Shown in pieces: positions 35,771 through 47,495 of a stretch of 64,000 bases of DNA. The notes beneath the pieces were generated by a model. It was not told where the DNA came from, ran no database searches, and worked only from the letters and a program-made list of their open reading frames with translations. Source of the DNA: Gymnopus androsaceus JB14 (lineage: Eukaryota > Basidiomycota > Agaricomycetes > Agaricales > Omphalotaceae). A program made the position numbers and the translations under genes. Location: NCBI GenBank assembly GCA_009733575.1, contig ML769608.1, positions 1-64,000 on the forward strand, written 5' to 3'. How positions within the stretch are numbered: the first letter of the stretch is position 1; each line of letters begins with the position of its first letter.

Positions 35771-36009
35771 CTCTAGCAATAGCCAATGACCATTTGAGAA
35801 AGCACCCAACAGACTGATCATGGTATAGTCGACAGAAGTCTTGGTCGATAATGTGAAGAGTCGGGTGAAGAAGATAGGTTTATGTTCTTACACTGAAAGA
35901 TGTACAAAGTATATCACAGATTCTCGATATATTGTCATATGTAAGTATTTCCGTTATCTCGAATTATTCCTTGTTAACTAGATACTTAACTAGGAAGACA
36001 CCGAATTCT

Positions 36010-36756
36010 TCAAGTGTCAGCAAAAGCAGCACCTACGGTGGCAAAGGCAGCATCAATGGCAGAAGTAATGGAGGCTGCTTGGGCCAAGAGATCTGCCTAC
36101 GGGCACCAGAACAGAGTTAGTGTCTTGGTTTCAACGTTATGCAATGAATGACGACTCGACACACCGGTGTATCCGCAATCATTGCGTTTTCAAGGTTCTT
36201 TGTTTCTGCATCCAAATCCACCACGTCTTGCTTAATCAAAGCAAGTACACCTCCAAGAGGCAATGCGCTGAATGCAGGCACTTTTTGAGCGAGTGAGATG
36301 AGTGCGTCAATGATAGTCGGCTCAAAAGCTTCAACTTCCTTAAGGATGGTTTGACCGTCCGTGTCATCCACAGGTCCAGTTGCCTAGTAATACAGTAGGG
36401 TCGTTCAAGGGGCAAATGAAAAAGGGTATCCATCGACATTTGAAAAAGCTTACAACAACGTCGGTGGTAGTGGAGGCAAGTGCAGATGCTAAGGTAGTAG
36501 CTAGTTCGTGAATTTCCTACATGAATATGGGAACGAGGTAAGAAAATAGTACATCTCCCAGCCAGGTCTCATGAGCCAAACTTACCAGAGCTTCCAAAAG
36601 AGACCCTCCGGTGGTAGGGAACGCATGAATGGCACTGTCAATAACAGTGACCTGACTTGCTATATTGGCTATATCTTCTTCGACCTGGTAAACGGCGGCG
36701 ATACAAGCAGTAACAAAGGCCAACAGAATCGCAAAAGATGATACGAAGCGTGCCAT
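36010..36756 (-). CDS. Hydrophobic surface binding protein A (HsbA) family, secreted
   Basis: The signal peptide MARFVSSFAILLAFVTACIA is followed by the HsbA pattern DIANIASQVTVIDSAIHAFP. Exon 2 (EIHELATTLASALASTTTDV) joins exon 3 (DDTDGQTILKEVEAFEPTII, IKQDVVDLDAETKNLENAMI). After an intron ending near 36090 comes a last exon (ADLLAQAASITSAIDAAFAT) stopping at 36010-36012. HsbA proteins are secreted, adsorb to hydrophobic surfaces and can recruit cutinase-like enzymes in Aspergillus; several act as antigens or adhesion factors. The gene appears intact with three introns of about 55-70 bp. Confidence 0.8.
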
Positions 36757-37319
36757 ACTCACTGGATGTACTGACGCAGTGGTCGTGGTGAGATTTAAGA
36801 GAGTCGGGTTCAATTCTGGGATGTAACTGCCAAGAGCTCAGCTCCTATGGCGAGATCGTCAGCTGGAAGGTACTATCGACTTGATACATAATTCCTCGCG
36901 AAAGTTGTGCCATATGAGAAACAGAGCTATAGAATTGGCTGAATTAAAAGCATTCTGTTGCAGTGAGTTCAATCAGCGCTCAAATGATTTCGAGCTGTAA
37001 GAAAGGATCAGGTGAGGAATTCAAGACGAAAGGAAAGAATAGACGAGCTGGTCTCTTGATAATTCCCCTATTCCTTCAATTGGTGTGAATTGGCCGGGTG
37101 CGATGTCCTTGTTATTTTTAAACATTTGGTCAAAATCGTTACAGACTCGGGTCTGCGCGGTCAGCGGTCAGCCTTGAGTACTTTTGGATTTGAATAATCA
37201 AGTTGAGCATGAGAACAATACCGGGATACTGTTGTAGTTCCTTTTGTGCAAATCGGCGGAGACCCTTGAGTCTGTCTCCTGGATGCGCGTCCTCCTACTC
37301 ATTGTGAATATGAATGAAG

Positions 37320-37770
37320 TCTTGGCCTGAACCCAGTGGTAAATCGAATGTAGAAGATGATATCGGGGTGTAGGCGCGATCGTTGTAGAACAAAATAATA
37401 TGGATGTCGCGATAGAACTTTCTGGACCGACAAATCATCTCTGAGCGTCAATAGAACAATAAGTAGGTACCACAGGAATACACTCTTGCCTATGCAAAAT
37501 TTTAGTACAGCAGCGATACTTGATAGTTATTCGGGATATACACCAATACCAGATTGGCCAGAAATCAGAATTCCGCTATGATTAGTATCTTCTTGTAGGT
37601 AGCGTCCGAATAGTAGCAGACGTTCGACCATAACAGGATAAGAGGCCAAAAGCTAAGACCGTCATCGAGCGTATTGGTTAAAGGTACATTTCCCGAATTT
37701 GGGACGATTTCCAGTGTTCGCGGGTAAGACTTTCAAGAAATGGTTCTGAGTCCGGGGTAAAGGTCTAGGG
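37320..37770 (-). pseudogene. Fragment of the P-loop ATPase relic
   Basis: Same orientation and strong similarity to 34660-35080, including the intron and Walker A region (accagattggccagaaatca). Internal deletions and substitutions break every frame. Confidence 0.75.
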
Positions 37771-37789
37771 TATGTGCCATAACTTATAA

Positions 37790-39610
37790 ACGTCCAGTAC
37801 GAAGCAACTTGAAAGAAGCGCTTGCCGAATCTTGCCTTTAACTTGCTTTTAACCACAACTTCTACATCTCGTTCAAGGCTCATTTCACTGTACGTGTCGG
37901 TTTCTTTCTGTTGATATTCTAGCCACAGCTCATGAACCGTATTGGGATTTCTAGCAGCGTAATCCACTTGCAGACAATCTTCGTTTCATCACTCGGCCTT
38001 GGCCCTTTTTGTTTCGATGGCTCGTCTAGCTCTAAACCCACGGCCTCGCATCGAAGAGCTTGGGTCAAAAGAAATTTCCTCCATCCAAACCCAAATCTCC
38101 GAAACGGAGACTCAGATAGAGACCTTCGACGATCAGATGAACGAGCTCAAACGCGTATACGAGGCTCACTGGCAAGTCTCCGAGTTGATGCTTCAGAAAC
38201 AGGCAAAACTTGACAAAATTGAGTCGCTCCGCAATACTCTTTCACCAATTGGTCGTCTTGCGGTCGAATTACTTGCCGTGATCTTTGAGGCAGTTTGTCT
38301 TTCAGAGGATGTCGTCGATGAAGAGTTGGAGTATCAGAATGATGTAATTCGTTCTGTGTTCATGATTTCTGACGTTTGTATGGGTTGGAGGCAGGTTCTC
38401 CATGATACACCCAAAGTCTGGTCGAAGCTGCATCTTTCCTCTTATAGGCATCCCAAACTAATCTGCGGCAAGTCTCCGCAGTAGGTTAAAGAGTGGCTAC
38501 GTCAAGCACAGGGCTATCCCTTGGACATAAAGCTCGATCTTTCTGCCTCTTATGGCGACGACCCAGCCGATGCCAATGCACTCATTGAGTGCATTATGAA
38601 ATTCCGCCAACAGTTTCACTACCTTCAACCTCGAGGTGATTCTGGGATGTACCTCTCTGTTTTCCAACTACCATCCTCGTCATTCCCTCTATTAGAGAAG
38701 TTGACTCTAACATTCTTGGACATGTTTTCCCCGTTATTCGATGCCATGAATATTACAAGTCGAGCATTTCTCGGATCTCCCAACTTGCGAGATTTGGAAA
38801 TTGTTGATTATTGGCCAAAGGCATCTGTGTTGGAGCTGGTAGATATTCCTGCGGAGCAATTGACTTCACTCAATATTGCTGCCCCTCGTCCGCAATACGA
38901 CCTTGATGTATATGTGGATATGTTATGCAGGTGCAAGAACCTCGCAAAATTGAGGTATTACGTTCTGTTTCCTCGCGTTCTGGATCAGAATTTTGGTGGA
39001 TTCACGCAAGGTCTTTCCATTAATCTCCCTGCATTAAAGTCGCTCGATATCACTTGCGACATACCTCCTGTCGTGAGCCCCTTGGCGTGCTTCATGACGC
39101 CTATGCTTGAAGATTTGACTCTTGAATGGCGAGGCCATGATTATCATGATCTTTACTTGGACATTGTCGGTTTACAGAATCGCTCAATGACTGCGTTATC
39201 ATCTTTGACAATAAACCACTTTTTGGCGGACGAAACATTCACCAAGGAGATGATTGCGATTCTATCCATTCTCCCCGAGCTTACTTCGCTTTCGATTGAT
39301 GGCTATAAGTACCCAGGATCTCAATCCTTTGGTTCGAGCTATAACGTATACCAAAGACCAGGAGTGCATTCTTCTACCAAAGCTGACGCGGTTTAGACTT
39401 TCACCGTTTGAGGATGAAGGGTATCCGGAGGAGATGACGACGATGATCCTGTCGCGGTGGTGGCTAGACAAGGATAATGGTAAACATAAGGGATTGACGC
39501 GGTTAGAGAAGGTGGTTTTGCCTGGTTCTTGGGTTGAGGAGGAGGTCAGTGTGCGCATATCTCATCTACCGGGTTTGGATGTGGAGTATAATTGGGAGCT
39601 GTGACTGTAC
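37790..39610. repeat. Nested inverted duplication, left arm
   Basis: Reverse-complement match to 41715-43490 over the promoter and the entire F-box-like gene; about 2.1 kb separates the arms. Confidence 0.88.
38017..39604 (+). pseudogene. Coiled-coil F-box-like protein, copy A (nonsense and frameshift)
   Basis: It starts MARLALNPRPRIEELGSKEI, followed by a predicted coiled coil (about residues 25-65) and an F-box-like core LSPIGRLAVELLAVIFEAVC. Leucine-rich sequence follows to LPGLDVEYNWEL. An in-frame TAG at 38482-38484 replaces the Trp codon found in copy B (REWAKEWL). A frame change near 39310-39350 separates LTSLSIDG from LVRAITYTKDQE. Everything else aligns well with copy B. Likely an Agaricomycete F-box family member that has lost function recently. 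Confidence 0.78.
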
Positions 39611-39751
39611 TAAAATACTGTTGTTTGTACTACAACCGGCGGAGACAATGAAGGAACATCGGCGGCGATCATTTTCCATAAGCAGAAAGAGAAGTATGAT
39701 GGCGCCTACTGAGATGGTCCCTTAGCTTTTATTCTTCATCCTCCATCATCT

Positions 39752-41314
39752 ATGGCTCCAAATCCAAAGCTCTTCTTGGACGCCGTCGGTTGGTCGGCAC
39801 CAGCTGAACATTGGCCCTTCGTTGAACAGAGCGTTAAAAGCCCAAAAGACCCCTGGTCAACAACTGCCTGCGAAACGAAACTTGCCTGAACGCGAATTCT
39901 ACTCTGTCCGATGTCAGTATTGTTATTTGAATGAAATATCTCTGATAATCTATGCTTTTCAGACCGCTTCAAACCATCACTCATCGATTCTACAAAACCT
40001 GGGTCTCTAGAGGTCAGGCGCGGCAGCGATGCCTCTACCAAGTCTGTGACAGTTGAGCATGCTAGCTCTCAGGTTTGGGGTTTGAGTTTTGATTGTTGGC
40101 ACACGAAGCTCAGTTTTTAGCCAGGAGAAATTTACTCGTTTCCTGGGAATGAAGTGGCATCGAAGGAATGGACCTGTGTTTTGATATATGATGAGGAAAC
40201 TGGAGTATGTCGATCGCCTTGTGTTCTTGTAACGGTCTCTCATTATTGACTTTTTGGCAGGGATACACGCTTGAAAAGATCGAATCGTCTATAGCCTTGG
40301 GTCCACCAGAGAAACGGGCAGGGACTACTCGGCCTTCCCGTATGTCCGATGAGGCCGCATACCCCGTTCTGCCTCCGCTGACTCTCTCATGTCCTCAGGC
40401 TCTCCTGCAGATTCTCCTGCAGCCACTACAGCAACGAGCAGCACACAAGCTGCTGGCACAGATTCAGCTTTCGAAGAAATTCTGCCAGAATCGTTACTTC
40501 CTTCTAGTACTCCGATGATAGTAGACGACGATGAAGAGGATATCCTTTGCAAATCCAAGTTCAACCTCCGCCACCTCCGCCACCTGCTCAACAACGTCCA
40601 CGGAAGCCTCTTCCTCAAAGATCTCGCACGGAGCAGCAACGTCCGTCTACTGCAAAGGCGTCAACTGCTTCCGCCGCTGTAAAACCCAAGAAGGCTGCGA
40701 AGAGAGCTACACCAACGTTCTCGGATGCAGAGGACGAGACAGTAGTGGAGCCCGAACGTCCAACGAAACGCAACCGAGCTCCTCCTCCTATTCCGGAACC
40801 CAAGCGTGGACCATCCCCATCTCGTCTCGAATTACCTGGAACCTCGAACGTATTCGTCCAGCCTCCTCCTTTACCTTCTTCCATGACTAAACCAATACCT
40901 TCATCATCTCGAGCTCAACCACAACTACCCGAAGTCCCACTAGAACCTCTTTCTCCATTGCCACCTTCCGCGGGCTCCGACTCGGAGGATGATGAATGGG
41001 ACGAAATTGCTGCTCCCGTGTCTACCGCTCCTGCCGCTGTACCTGTACCGGCACCAGTACCAGCAGAAGATGAAGGCGGAGTAGAAATCGATGTGGACGA
41101 GTTTGAGAACTTGATGAATGCGCAGATGGATGAGGCGGAGGATGATGAGCCAGAGGCACTGGATGATTTCCTTACTTTGGCTATTGCGCCTGAGGAGCAG
41201 ACGCCAGTGCTTCCACCGAGGGGTCCACCGATATCGCTGTATCAGCTTGCTAAGGGAGGGGATAGCGGAGACGAGGATGATTACTCCTCGAGTGATGAGA
41301 GTGATGATGAATAG
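39752..41314 (+). pseudogene. EAF family transcription elongation cofactor, possibly frameshifted
   Basis: Spliced reading matches the ELL-associated factor domain: SVGRHQLNIGPSLNRALKAQ, EREFYSVRYRFKPSLIDSTK, PGSLEVRRGSD, KEWTCVLIYDEETG and YTLEKIESSIALG. A Pro-rich, acidic tail follows (SDSEDDEWDE, YSSSDESDDE), typical of EAF proteins. EAF partners ELL to stimulate RNA polymerase II elongation. Two problems remain. The conserved frame before SSSWTPSVGR has no ATG, and the obvious MAPNPK start is one frame off. A second frame change near 40545 follows DDDEEDIL. Either these are real lesions or sequencing errors. It lies between the arms of the nested inverted repeat. Confidence 0.65.
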
Positions 41315-41439
41315 ATGGACTCTGCGCGCGCACTGTTTACAACATTAAAAGGTTCTGCTATTCTAAGGATTATATTTATCTCTGTACAACTTTGCATTTG
41401 GAATTACTTATTCATAGAACATATCATAATAAGTATGGG

Positions 41440-41575
41440 GCATATTTATTTGACGAAAATCCTCTCTCTATTTGATGCGCTTTTAGGCTGGTTAGTAGAT
41501 GCATGCCACAAATAGAAGTACTGGACGCCTCACTCTGTAGGTGTCTGTTAGGTGTCCGTTAAACAGACTAGAGTG
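41440..41575. repeat. Reverse-orientation copy of the ferritin-like gene 3' flank
   Basis: Weaker similarity to the reverse complement of 32390-32560 (ctctctatttgatgcgctttt, ggctggttagta, atgccacaaa). It sits just 3' of the EAF gene, as 32390-32560 does for the EAF relic. Confidence 0.6.
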
Positions 41576-41714
41576 TTATCGACAGGAACGTCGCTTCATC
41601 TGCTTGAGTGTACGCTTTTGCAAATGAACAGGGGTCGATTCAAGAAGGCGGAAGGTTCCTTCCGGTTGCAATAATTACAAGAAAGGAACGACGACAGTAT
41701 ACCGTATGTCTATT

Positions 41715-43490
41715 TCGATAATCACAGGTCCCAGTTATACTCCACATCCAAGCCCGGTAGACGAGATATACGCACACTCACATCCTCCTCAAACAAACTC
41801 CCAGGCAAAACCACCTTCTCTAACCGCGTCAGTCCCTTATGCTTACCCTTATCCTTGTCTAGCCACCACCGCGACAGGATCATCGTCGTCATCTCCTCAG
41901 GATACTCTTGAGTCTCAAACGGCAAAAATCCAAACCGCGTCAGCTTTGGTAGAAGAACGCGCTCCTGGCCTTTGGTATAGGTGATAGCTCGAACCAAAGG
42001 ATTCAAGCCGGTGGTACATCCATCGATCGAAAACGAAGTAAGCTCGGGAAGAATGGACAGAATCGCAATCATCTCTCTGGTGAATATTTTGTCAACCAAA
42101 AAGTGGGTTATGGTCAAAGATTGACAACGCAGTCGTCGAGCGGTTCCGTAAACCAACTATGTCCATGTAAAGACTATGATAATCCTGGCCTTGCCATTGG
42201 AGAGTCAAGTCTTCAAGCACAGGCGTCGTGAAGCACGCCAAGGGGCTCACGATAGGAGGTATGTAGCAAGTGATATCGAGCGACTTTAATGCAGGGAGAG
42301 TAATCGAAAGATTTCGCGTGAATCCCACAGAACTCTGATCGGGAAATGGAATGCAATACGCCAATTTCGCAAGATTCTTGCACCTGCGCAACATATCCAC
42401 ATAAACATCGAGGTCGTGTTCCGGATCCATAGCAGCAATATCGAGCGATGTCAACTGCTCCACAGGAATATCCACCAGTTCCAACACAGATGCATTTGGC
42501 CAATAATCGACGATTTCCAAATCTCGCAAGTTGGGAGATCCGAGAAATGCTCGACTTGTAATAGTCATAGCATCGAATAACGGGGAAAACATATCCAGGA
42601 ATATGATGGTCAACTTCTCTAATAGAGGGAACGACGAGGATGGTAGTTGAAAAATAGATAGGTACATCCCGGAATCTGAGCCTCGAAGTTGAAGAGAGCG
42701 AATCTGGTGGCGGAAATTCATGATGGTGTCGATTAGTGCATGGGTTTGGTTGTCACCACCACGAGAGACGGAAAGCTCAAGCTTTACGTCCAAGGGATAG
42801 CCCTGCGCATGCTCTAGCCACTCTTTAGCCCACTCCCGCGACTTGCCTTCAATGAGTTTAAGATGCTTGCGAGAGGAAACATGTAGCTTCGACCAGACTT
42901 TGGGTGTTTCTCGGATAACCTTTCTCCAACCGGTAGAAACTCCAGAAATCATAAACACAGAACGCATCACATCGTGCTCTTCATTATCGACGCTATCCTC
43001 CGAGAGACAAATATCTTCGAAAATCACGGCAAGCAGTTCGACTGCAAGCCGACCAATCGGCGAAAGAACATTTCGGAGGGACGTGATTTCGTAGAGTTTT
43101 GCCTGTTTCTGAAGCATCAACTCGGAGACTTGAGTCTCGTATACATGTTTGAGTTCGTTCATCTGATTGTCGAGGGTCTTTATCTGAGTTTCCGTTTCGG
43201 AGATTTGGGTTTGAATGGTGGAGATCTTTTTAGACCCGAGCTCTTCGATGCGAGGCCGTGGGGTTAGAGCTAGTAGACGAGCCATCGAAGCCAAAAGGGC
43301 CAAGGCCGAGTGTCTGCAAGTGGATTACGCTGCTGGGAAGCCAATACGGTTCAAGAGCTGTGGCTATGATATCAACAGAAAGAAACCGTCACGTACAGTG
43401 AAATGTGAGCCCTGAACGAGATGTAGAAGTTGATGGTTATGTGGTTGGAACTGAAGGCAAAATTCGGCGAGCGCCTCTTTCAGCCGGATT
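41715..43490. repeat. Nested inverted duplication, right arm
   Basis: Reverse complement of 37790-39610. It includes the promoter side (43300-43490), where aaccgtcacgtacagtgaaatg matches the left arm. Confidence 0.88.
41722..43285 (-). pseudogene. Coiled-coil F-box-like protein, copy B (single frameshift)
   Basis: A minus-strand gene from ATG 43285 (MARLLALTPRPRIEELGSKK). It has the same coiled coil, F-box-like core (LSPIGRLAVELLAVIFEDIC) and leucine-rich body as copy A, and keeps the Trp that copy A lost. One extra base near 42120 turns SSLTINHFL into a stop-bound frame (SIFDHNPLFG). The true C-terminus (FLVDKIFTREMIAILSILPE ... DVEYNWDL) lies in the neighbouring frame. The first about 380 residues are translatable, so a truncated product is possible. 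Copies A and B carry different lesions, so they decayed after duplication. Confidence 0.75.
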
Positions 43491-44109
43491 ACGCGCCCGT
43501 AAGAGGGCGAGTCTTTTCCCAAGTGTAAAGAGAAGCGCAGGTGTTGTAAAAAGGAGACAGCAATGCATGTCTTTATATCAGACCATATATAGGCCTGCTC
43601 GGAATTTTTGCCTGATAGTTCAGCGAAAGGACGGGACAAAAGGTAGGTGATCGAGCTCTCACCGATTAATTCACGAAACTCGTTCAAGCAATTCTACTTT
43701 ATTCGCCTGCAGCCTGTCGATCCGAGTCCTCCATGTTCGAGCTGCACCGTCACAATTTACACCTAGTCCAAGCCCAATGCGAAGGTCAGATAATGGACGA
43801 TTTCAGTCCTCTTCCTCCCCACCTGCACCATTTCTTTTCCATCTCCTCCTCTTCGTGAACCCTCGCCATCAACCGCACTATACACTTCTGCTCCATCCTG
43901 TCTCATGCCTCAGGCTCTTCTCATGTACTCAAGTTTCAACAACGCGAACTCACTTTAGGGACTAGGACCTGGGATACTAACTCGGCTACGACTGAACAAC
44001 GACGTTCGTTCAATCAATCTTTACATCATTTCCGACGTTATTAGCTTGCTTAGCTTCTTTTTGCTGCGTCCGATAATCAACATCTGCATGCCTTGGAGCT
44101 CCACTAGAC
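43491..44109. other. Spacer without a recognised gene
   Basis: Short pyrimidine-rich frames only; no family match. Confidence 0.45.
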
Positions 44110-45239
44110 TCCTGCAATCCTACTGTTTCGAGCAGGCGGGAAGGAGGCGGAGCGGTAGTTGGAGACAGAGAACTGGGACGCTGGAGTGTGTTTTCCGATT
44201 TGCGAATTCAAGGTTTCACCAACGCTTTGTTTGGAAAGGTGATCAAACGTGCAAGCTCAGCTGGTTTCAAGGCGTTTGTGAATTGAGACTGGACGGTCGA
44301 GTTACGAGTCACAAAAGAGGCAGCTTGCTCATCGTTTCTTTTTGGTTTCAGACTAATATTGCTCTCATGATCTTCTTTGGAGGCTTCCGGGATCCGATCT
44401 GTGTCCTGTCCTGTTGCATCGTCTGGACGCCGCTTTCGGAATCCGTGTCAATTTGGAGCAGGTAGAAGGGCAGGAGCTAAAGCAGGCGTACGCGAGTAGG
44501 GAGCAGGACCGCTAATTCGACAAAGTTTTGCTTTGGATCTTCGGATTCCTGTCTAATTTTTCTTCTGAATTTGAATCTGCAGATGAATTTGACTTTTATT
44601 TGTCGTGCGTCGGTCTTTGATTGGTGGACTTGCAGTTAACTGCCCTTGGGTAACATTTTGGCAATTCGGGTTCCGCAGCTTTTTGTGTCCTTTTTTTTTT
44701 GCCTATACTCAGGCTCTCGAGCTACCACTTTTCTTCAAACTTCGATAAATCTATCGTCACTCCATGTGAGTCCTATTCCTGAATATTTTCTGCTTTTGCT
44801 TTCACCTTGCTTGTACTAGGGACTCGAACCGCCGAGTGTTGACTTTCGCTCTCTGTCCGAAGATGGATGTAAAGCAGGGAATGACCGTTCCATCAATAGC
44901 TTCTTGGCACCGGTGTCACAAAGTCGATAGTGGGATTCACTGAGATGCGTCTTTGAAGGTTCCGGACATGAAGTTATTGATATTTGAGAACTTGACGAAA
45001 CAGGTTTGCTCGTCATACGTATGATTTATGGAAACCTATGGAAACATTGGTTGAGTAGTAATTGCATTGCTAGTCATTGGCTTATAAGATATTATTGCTG
45101 ATCGTCAGTCCTTTTCCTTCCTATTAGGATTTTTACTAACTATTCTCTTTCTCTTTTCATCTCAACATTTCATTTCATTTTTATTCTAGATCGATGCTGC
45201 ATCGATTTTTCGAGTCTTCAATGGAATGCGGCAATAGCC

Positions 45240-45390
45240 ATGGCGAACATATGCGGGTGGAAGTGTTTGGTGACTCGGCTCTTTTACTCTCTAGCTTTGT
45301 GAGTGACTAATGTTCCTCCAACTTCTGTAAGTATCACTATTGGATATCTAATCTTCTCAAAGGGAAACGAAACGACAGGCATGCTGTTCC
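45240..45390 (+). pseudogene. Tail fragment of the F-box/LRR-like family
   Basis: The strings gcgggtggaagtgtttggtgactc and cactattggatatc match the 3' end of the F-box relic near 7768-7870, including its 3' flank. Confidence 0.6.
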
Positions 45391-45765
45391 TGCTTCCACT
45401 TTCAATAATAACTAGTCTGCCCGGTACCGGGGCAGACTCCGAGATAAATCTGCCGGAGGTGGCTTATCAGAGGTACAATTTCTTTCTTATGAGCGCCGCT
45501 GAGGGCCTTGGTTCTTTGGGTCATAACAGCGTTAGCAACTCCTCCCTCTCTGGTTGCATTTGTCTTTGAGGTTGAGCTTACTTGCTACCTGAACTCATGC
45601 AACATTTTCATACAATCTTTCGTACAGTTTCCGCATATTTACATATTTACATACATGAATGTTTACTTGTTGTATCTCCGAGTCGCGAAACACCATTGAA
45701 ACAGATTCCACACATAATTTCGAACATGGCCATATTCTGCATTCCATCGCCATCAGGAACGTCAT

Positions 45766-46351
45766 TTAATCCTGAACAGGAGTAATGGTCCACAGCTCAG
45801 TGGGAGGGAAGCGCGGCGGGAAACTTGGTTGAACAATCAGAGGGCGTACTGCGAATCTAGATCGATAACTGGATTTTAGTGGACCCCACTCTCAAGATGT
45901 TTGATGAATTCTACCTGATTCTGAGCGTCGTCGTCCTGGCTGTACAACCCAACCGGTCTGACGGTCCGCAGTCTCGATCCTGCAAGATCTCAGCATTAGC
46001 AGCAGTTTCACTGGGAATGAAGGAAGTACCGTACGTATATTGGTTGGGTCCATGCTGAGGCTGCGCGGTAATGATCCACGCTTGAGAAGATGCTTGCTCA
46101 GTGATGAGATAGGCGTACAGAAGTCCGTTCTGTACTCCCACTACAGCTCCTTTATTCTTGAGCTGGTAGGTACCGTTGCCGACTGAGACAATCTCCCAAG
46201 CCGTCTCCTGCATCAAGCTAGTAAATCCCTGGGCAGGGCAGCAGACGCGTTTCGGATTCAAACTCAAATCCTCGACCATATTACGACCGGCAATATTATC
46301 ATTACCGCCGGTGCTGTTGATGATATAGCATTGGCCACTGGGTACAGACAT
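45766..46351 (-). CDS. Mycospin-like beta-trefoil protease inhibitor (I66 type), copy 2
   Basis: It begins MSVPSGQCYIINSTGGNDNI and carries GRNMVEDLSLNPKRVCCPAQ, the I66-like pattern, with no signal peptide. Exon 1 ends at about 45916 and the intron ends before TTCGCAGTACGC. Exon 2 reads FAVRPLIVQPSFPPRFPPTE, then LWTITPVQD, and stops at 45766-45768, all in frame. This copy therefore looks complete, unlike copy 1. Fungal inhibitors of this type block serine proteases of nematodes, insects or endogenous origin. The target loop cannot be assigned from sequence alone. Paralogue identity with copy 1 is high in the first exon. Confidence 0.72.
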
Positions 46352-46417
46352 CAGGATCCAAGCTTTGAAGTGAGACGATTTGTGTTGATGAAGTTTGGGG
46401 AAACTAAGCGTCGACTC

Positions 46418-46423
46418 TTTATA
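46418..46423 (-). promoter_or_regulatory. TATA box of the right inhibitor gene
   Basis: TATAAA on the minus strand, about 67 bp before the start and within a block (agtataaagagtcgac) identical to the left arm. Confidence 0.6.
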
Positions 46424-47495
46424 CTATGAGATTGAATGGAGAGTATTTAAAGGTAGACGATATGCTCCCATATGCATTCAAATGAAGTTCGCTTTGGAGC
46501 CTGTACGGACGCGAGACTACGCCGCTGGAAGAGAGTGGGGAAATGAAGGCTCTCGCGCCACCTGGCTGATAGGTATAATGGTGCTTCAACCAAGCTCAGG
46601 TTCCTTGTCGGAAGCTATAGCTCTTGCGCCATTTGCTCGATAGGTGGAATGGTGTCCCAACTACGCTTGCAGTTCGGGAGCCCAGAGTCTTACTAAGTAT
46701 GAAAGCTCTTGCGCCCTTTACCTCCATTTACTACCCAATACTGAGTCATGTGTAATATAGAGTGCTGCCAAGTCTAAGTTCAACTAAGCTTCCGTGCTTC
46801 AAGAAGGCTCGCCAGTGAGAGAAGGGTTTTATAAAAAGTTGCACTCAATACTGTGGAGTCTCGCGCTATAAACCCGCTTCATGGCACATTGGAGAAAGGC
46901 TCGATTCCACCCTAAGCAGTGCTTCTGAGTTTCAAGCCACAACGTACAACATTGTCGTATGACTATACTTCTCGATTTACGGGTACGTAGTATTCATATG
47001 TTGGTCTTTTTTCTCCTTGAGGAACTTTCTTTGATCTAAGCGGTTCAACTCCGATTATTACACCCAGTGGAGAAAAACAGATCCTCCTGAACTTGAAATA
47101 CTGGTTAATTGCTCCGACAACTGAGTCGGAGTTCCCCAGGCAAATAAATACCGCCACTTTTAAAGATTTCTTGCCGTCTTTAACCCGCAGTGACAAAATA
47201 TGTTGTATGTAGTATGGTGTGGCGACTGAAGTTGAGGTATTCTCCTCCGTACTTAGCCCGCTACATATCAAGGTTCAGACATTAAGTATCGAAGGAGCTT
47301 AGTGACGATTCACCAGGCTTTATTAGGTTTTATTTCTCTTCCGTTTTTCACCCGCTGCTTAGTATCAAGATTCAGACATTGAGTATCGAAGGAGCTTCAG
47401 GATGATCCACCCCCTATGGTGTGGCAAAAACTTCATCGTTTTATTGAACCGCGACATGTAAAATGTTCTTCAAAGATGCTCTGATCCTGCAGCCC

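Noticed and set aside
44821..44850. tRNA-like B box (ggttcgagtcc on the minus strand)
   Set aside because: The flanking bases do not form a T-arm stem, and no A box or acceptor stem is found upstream.
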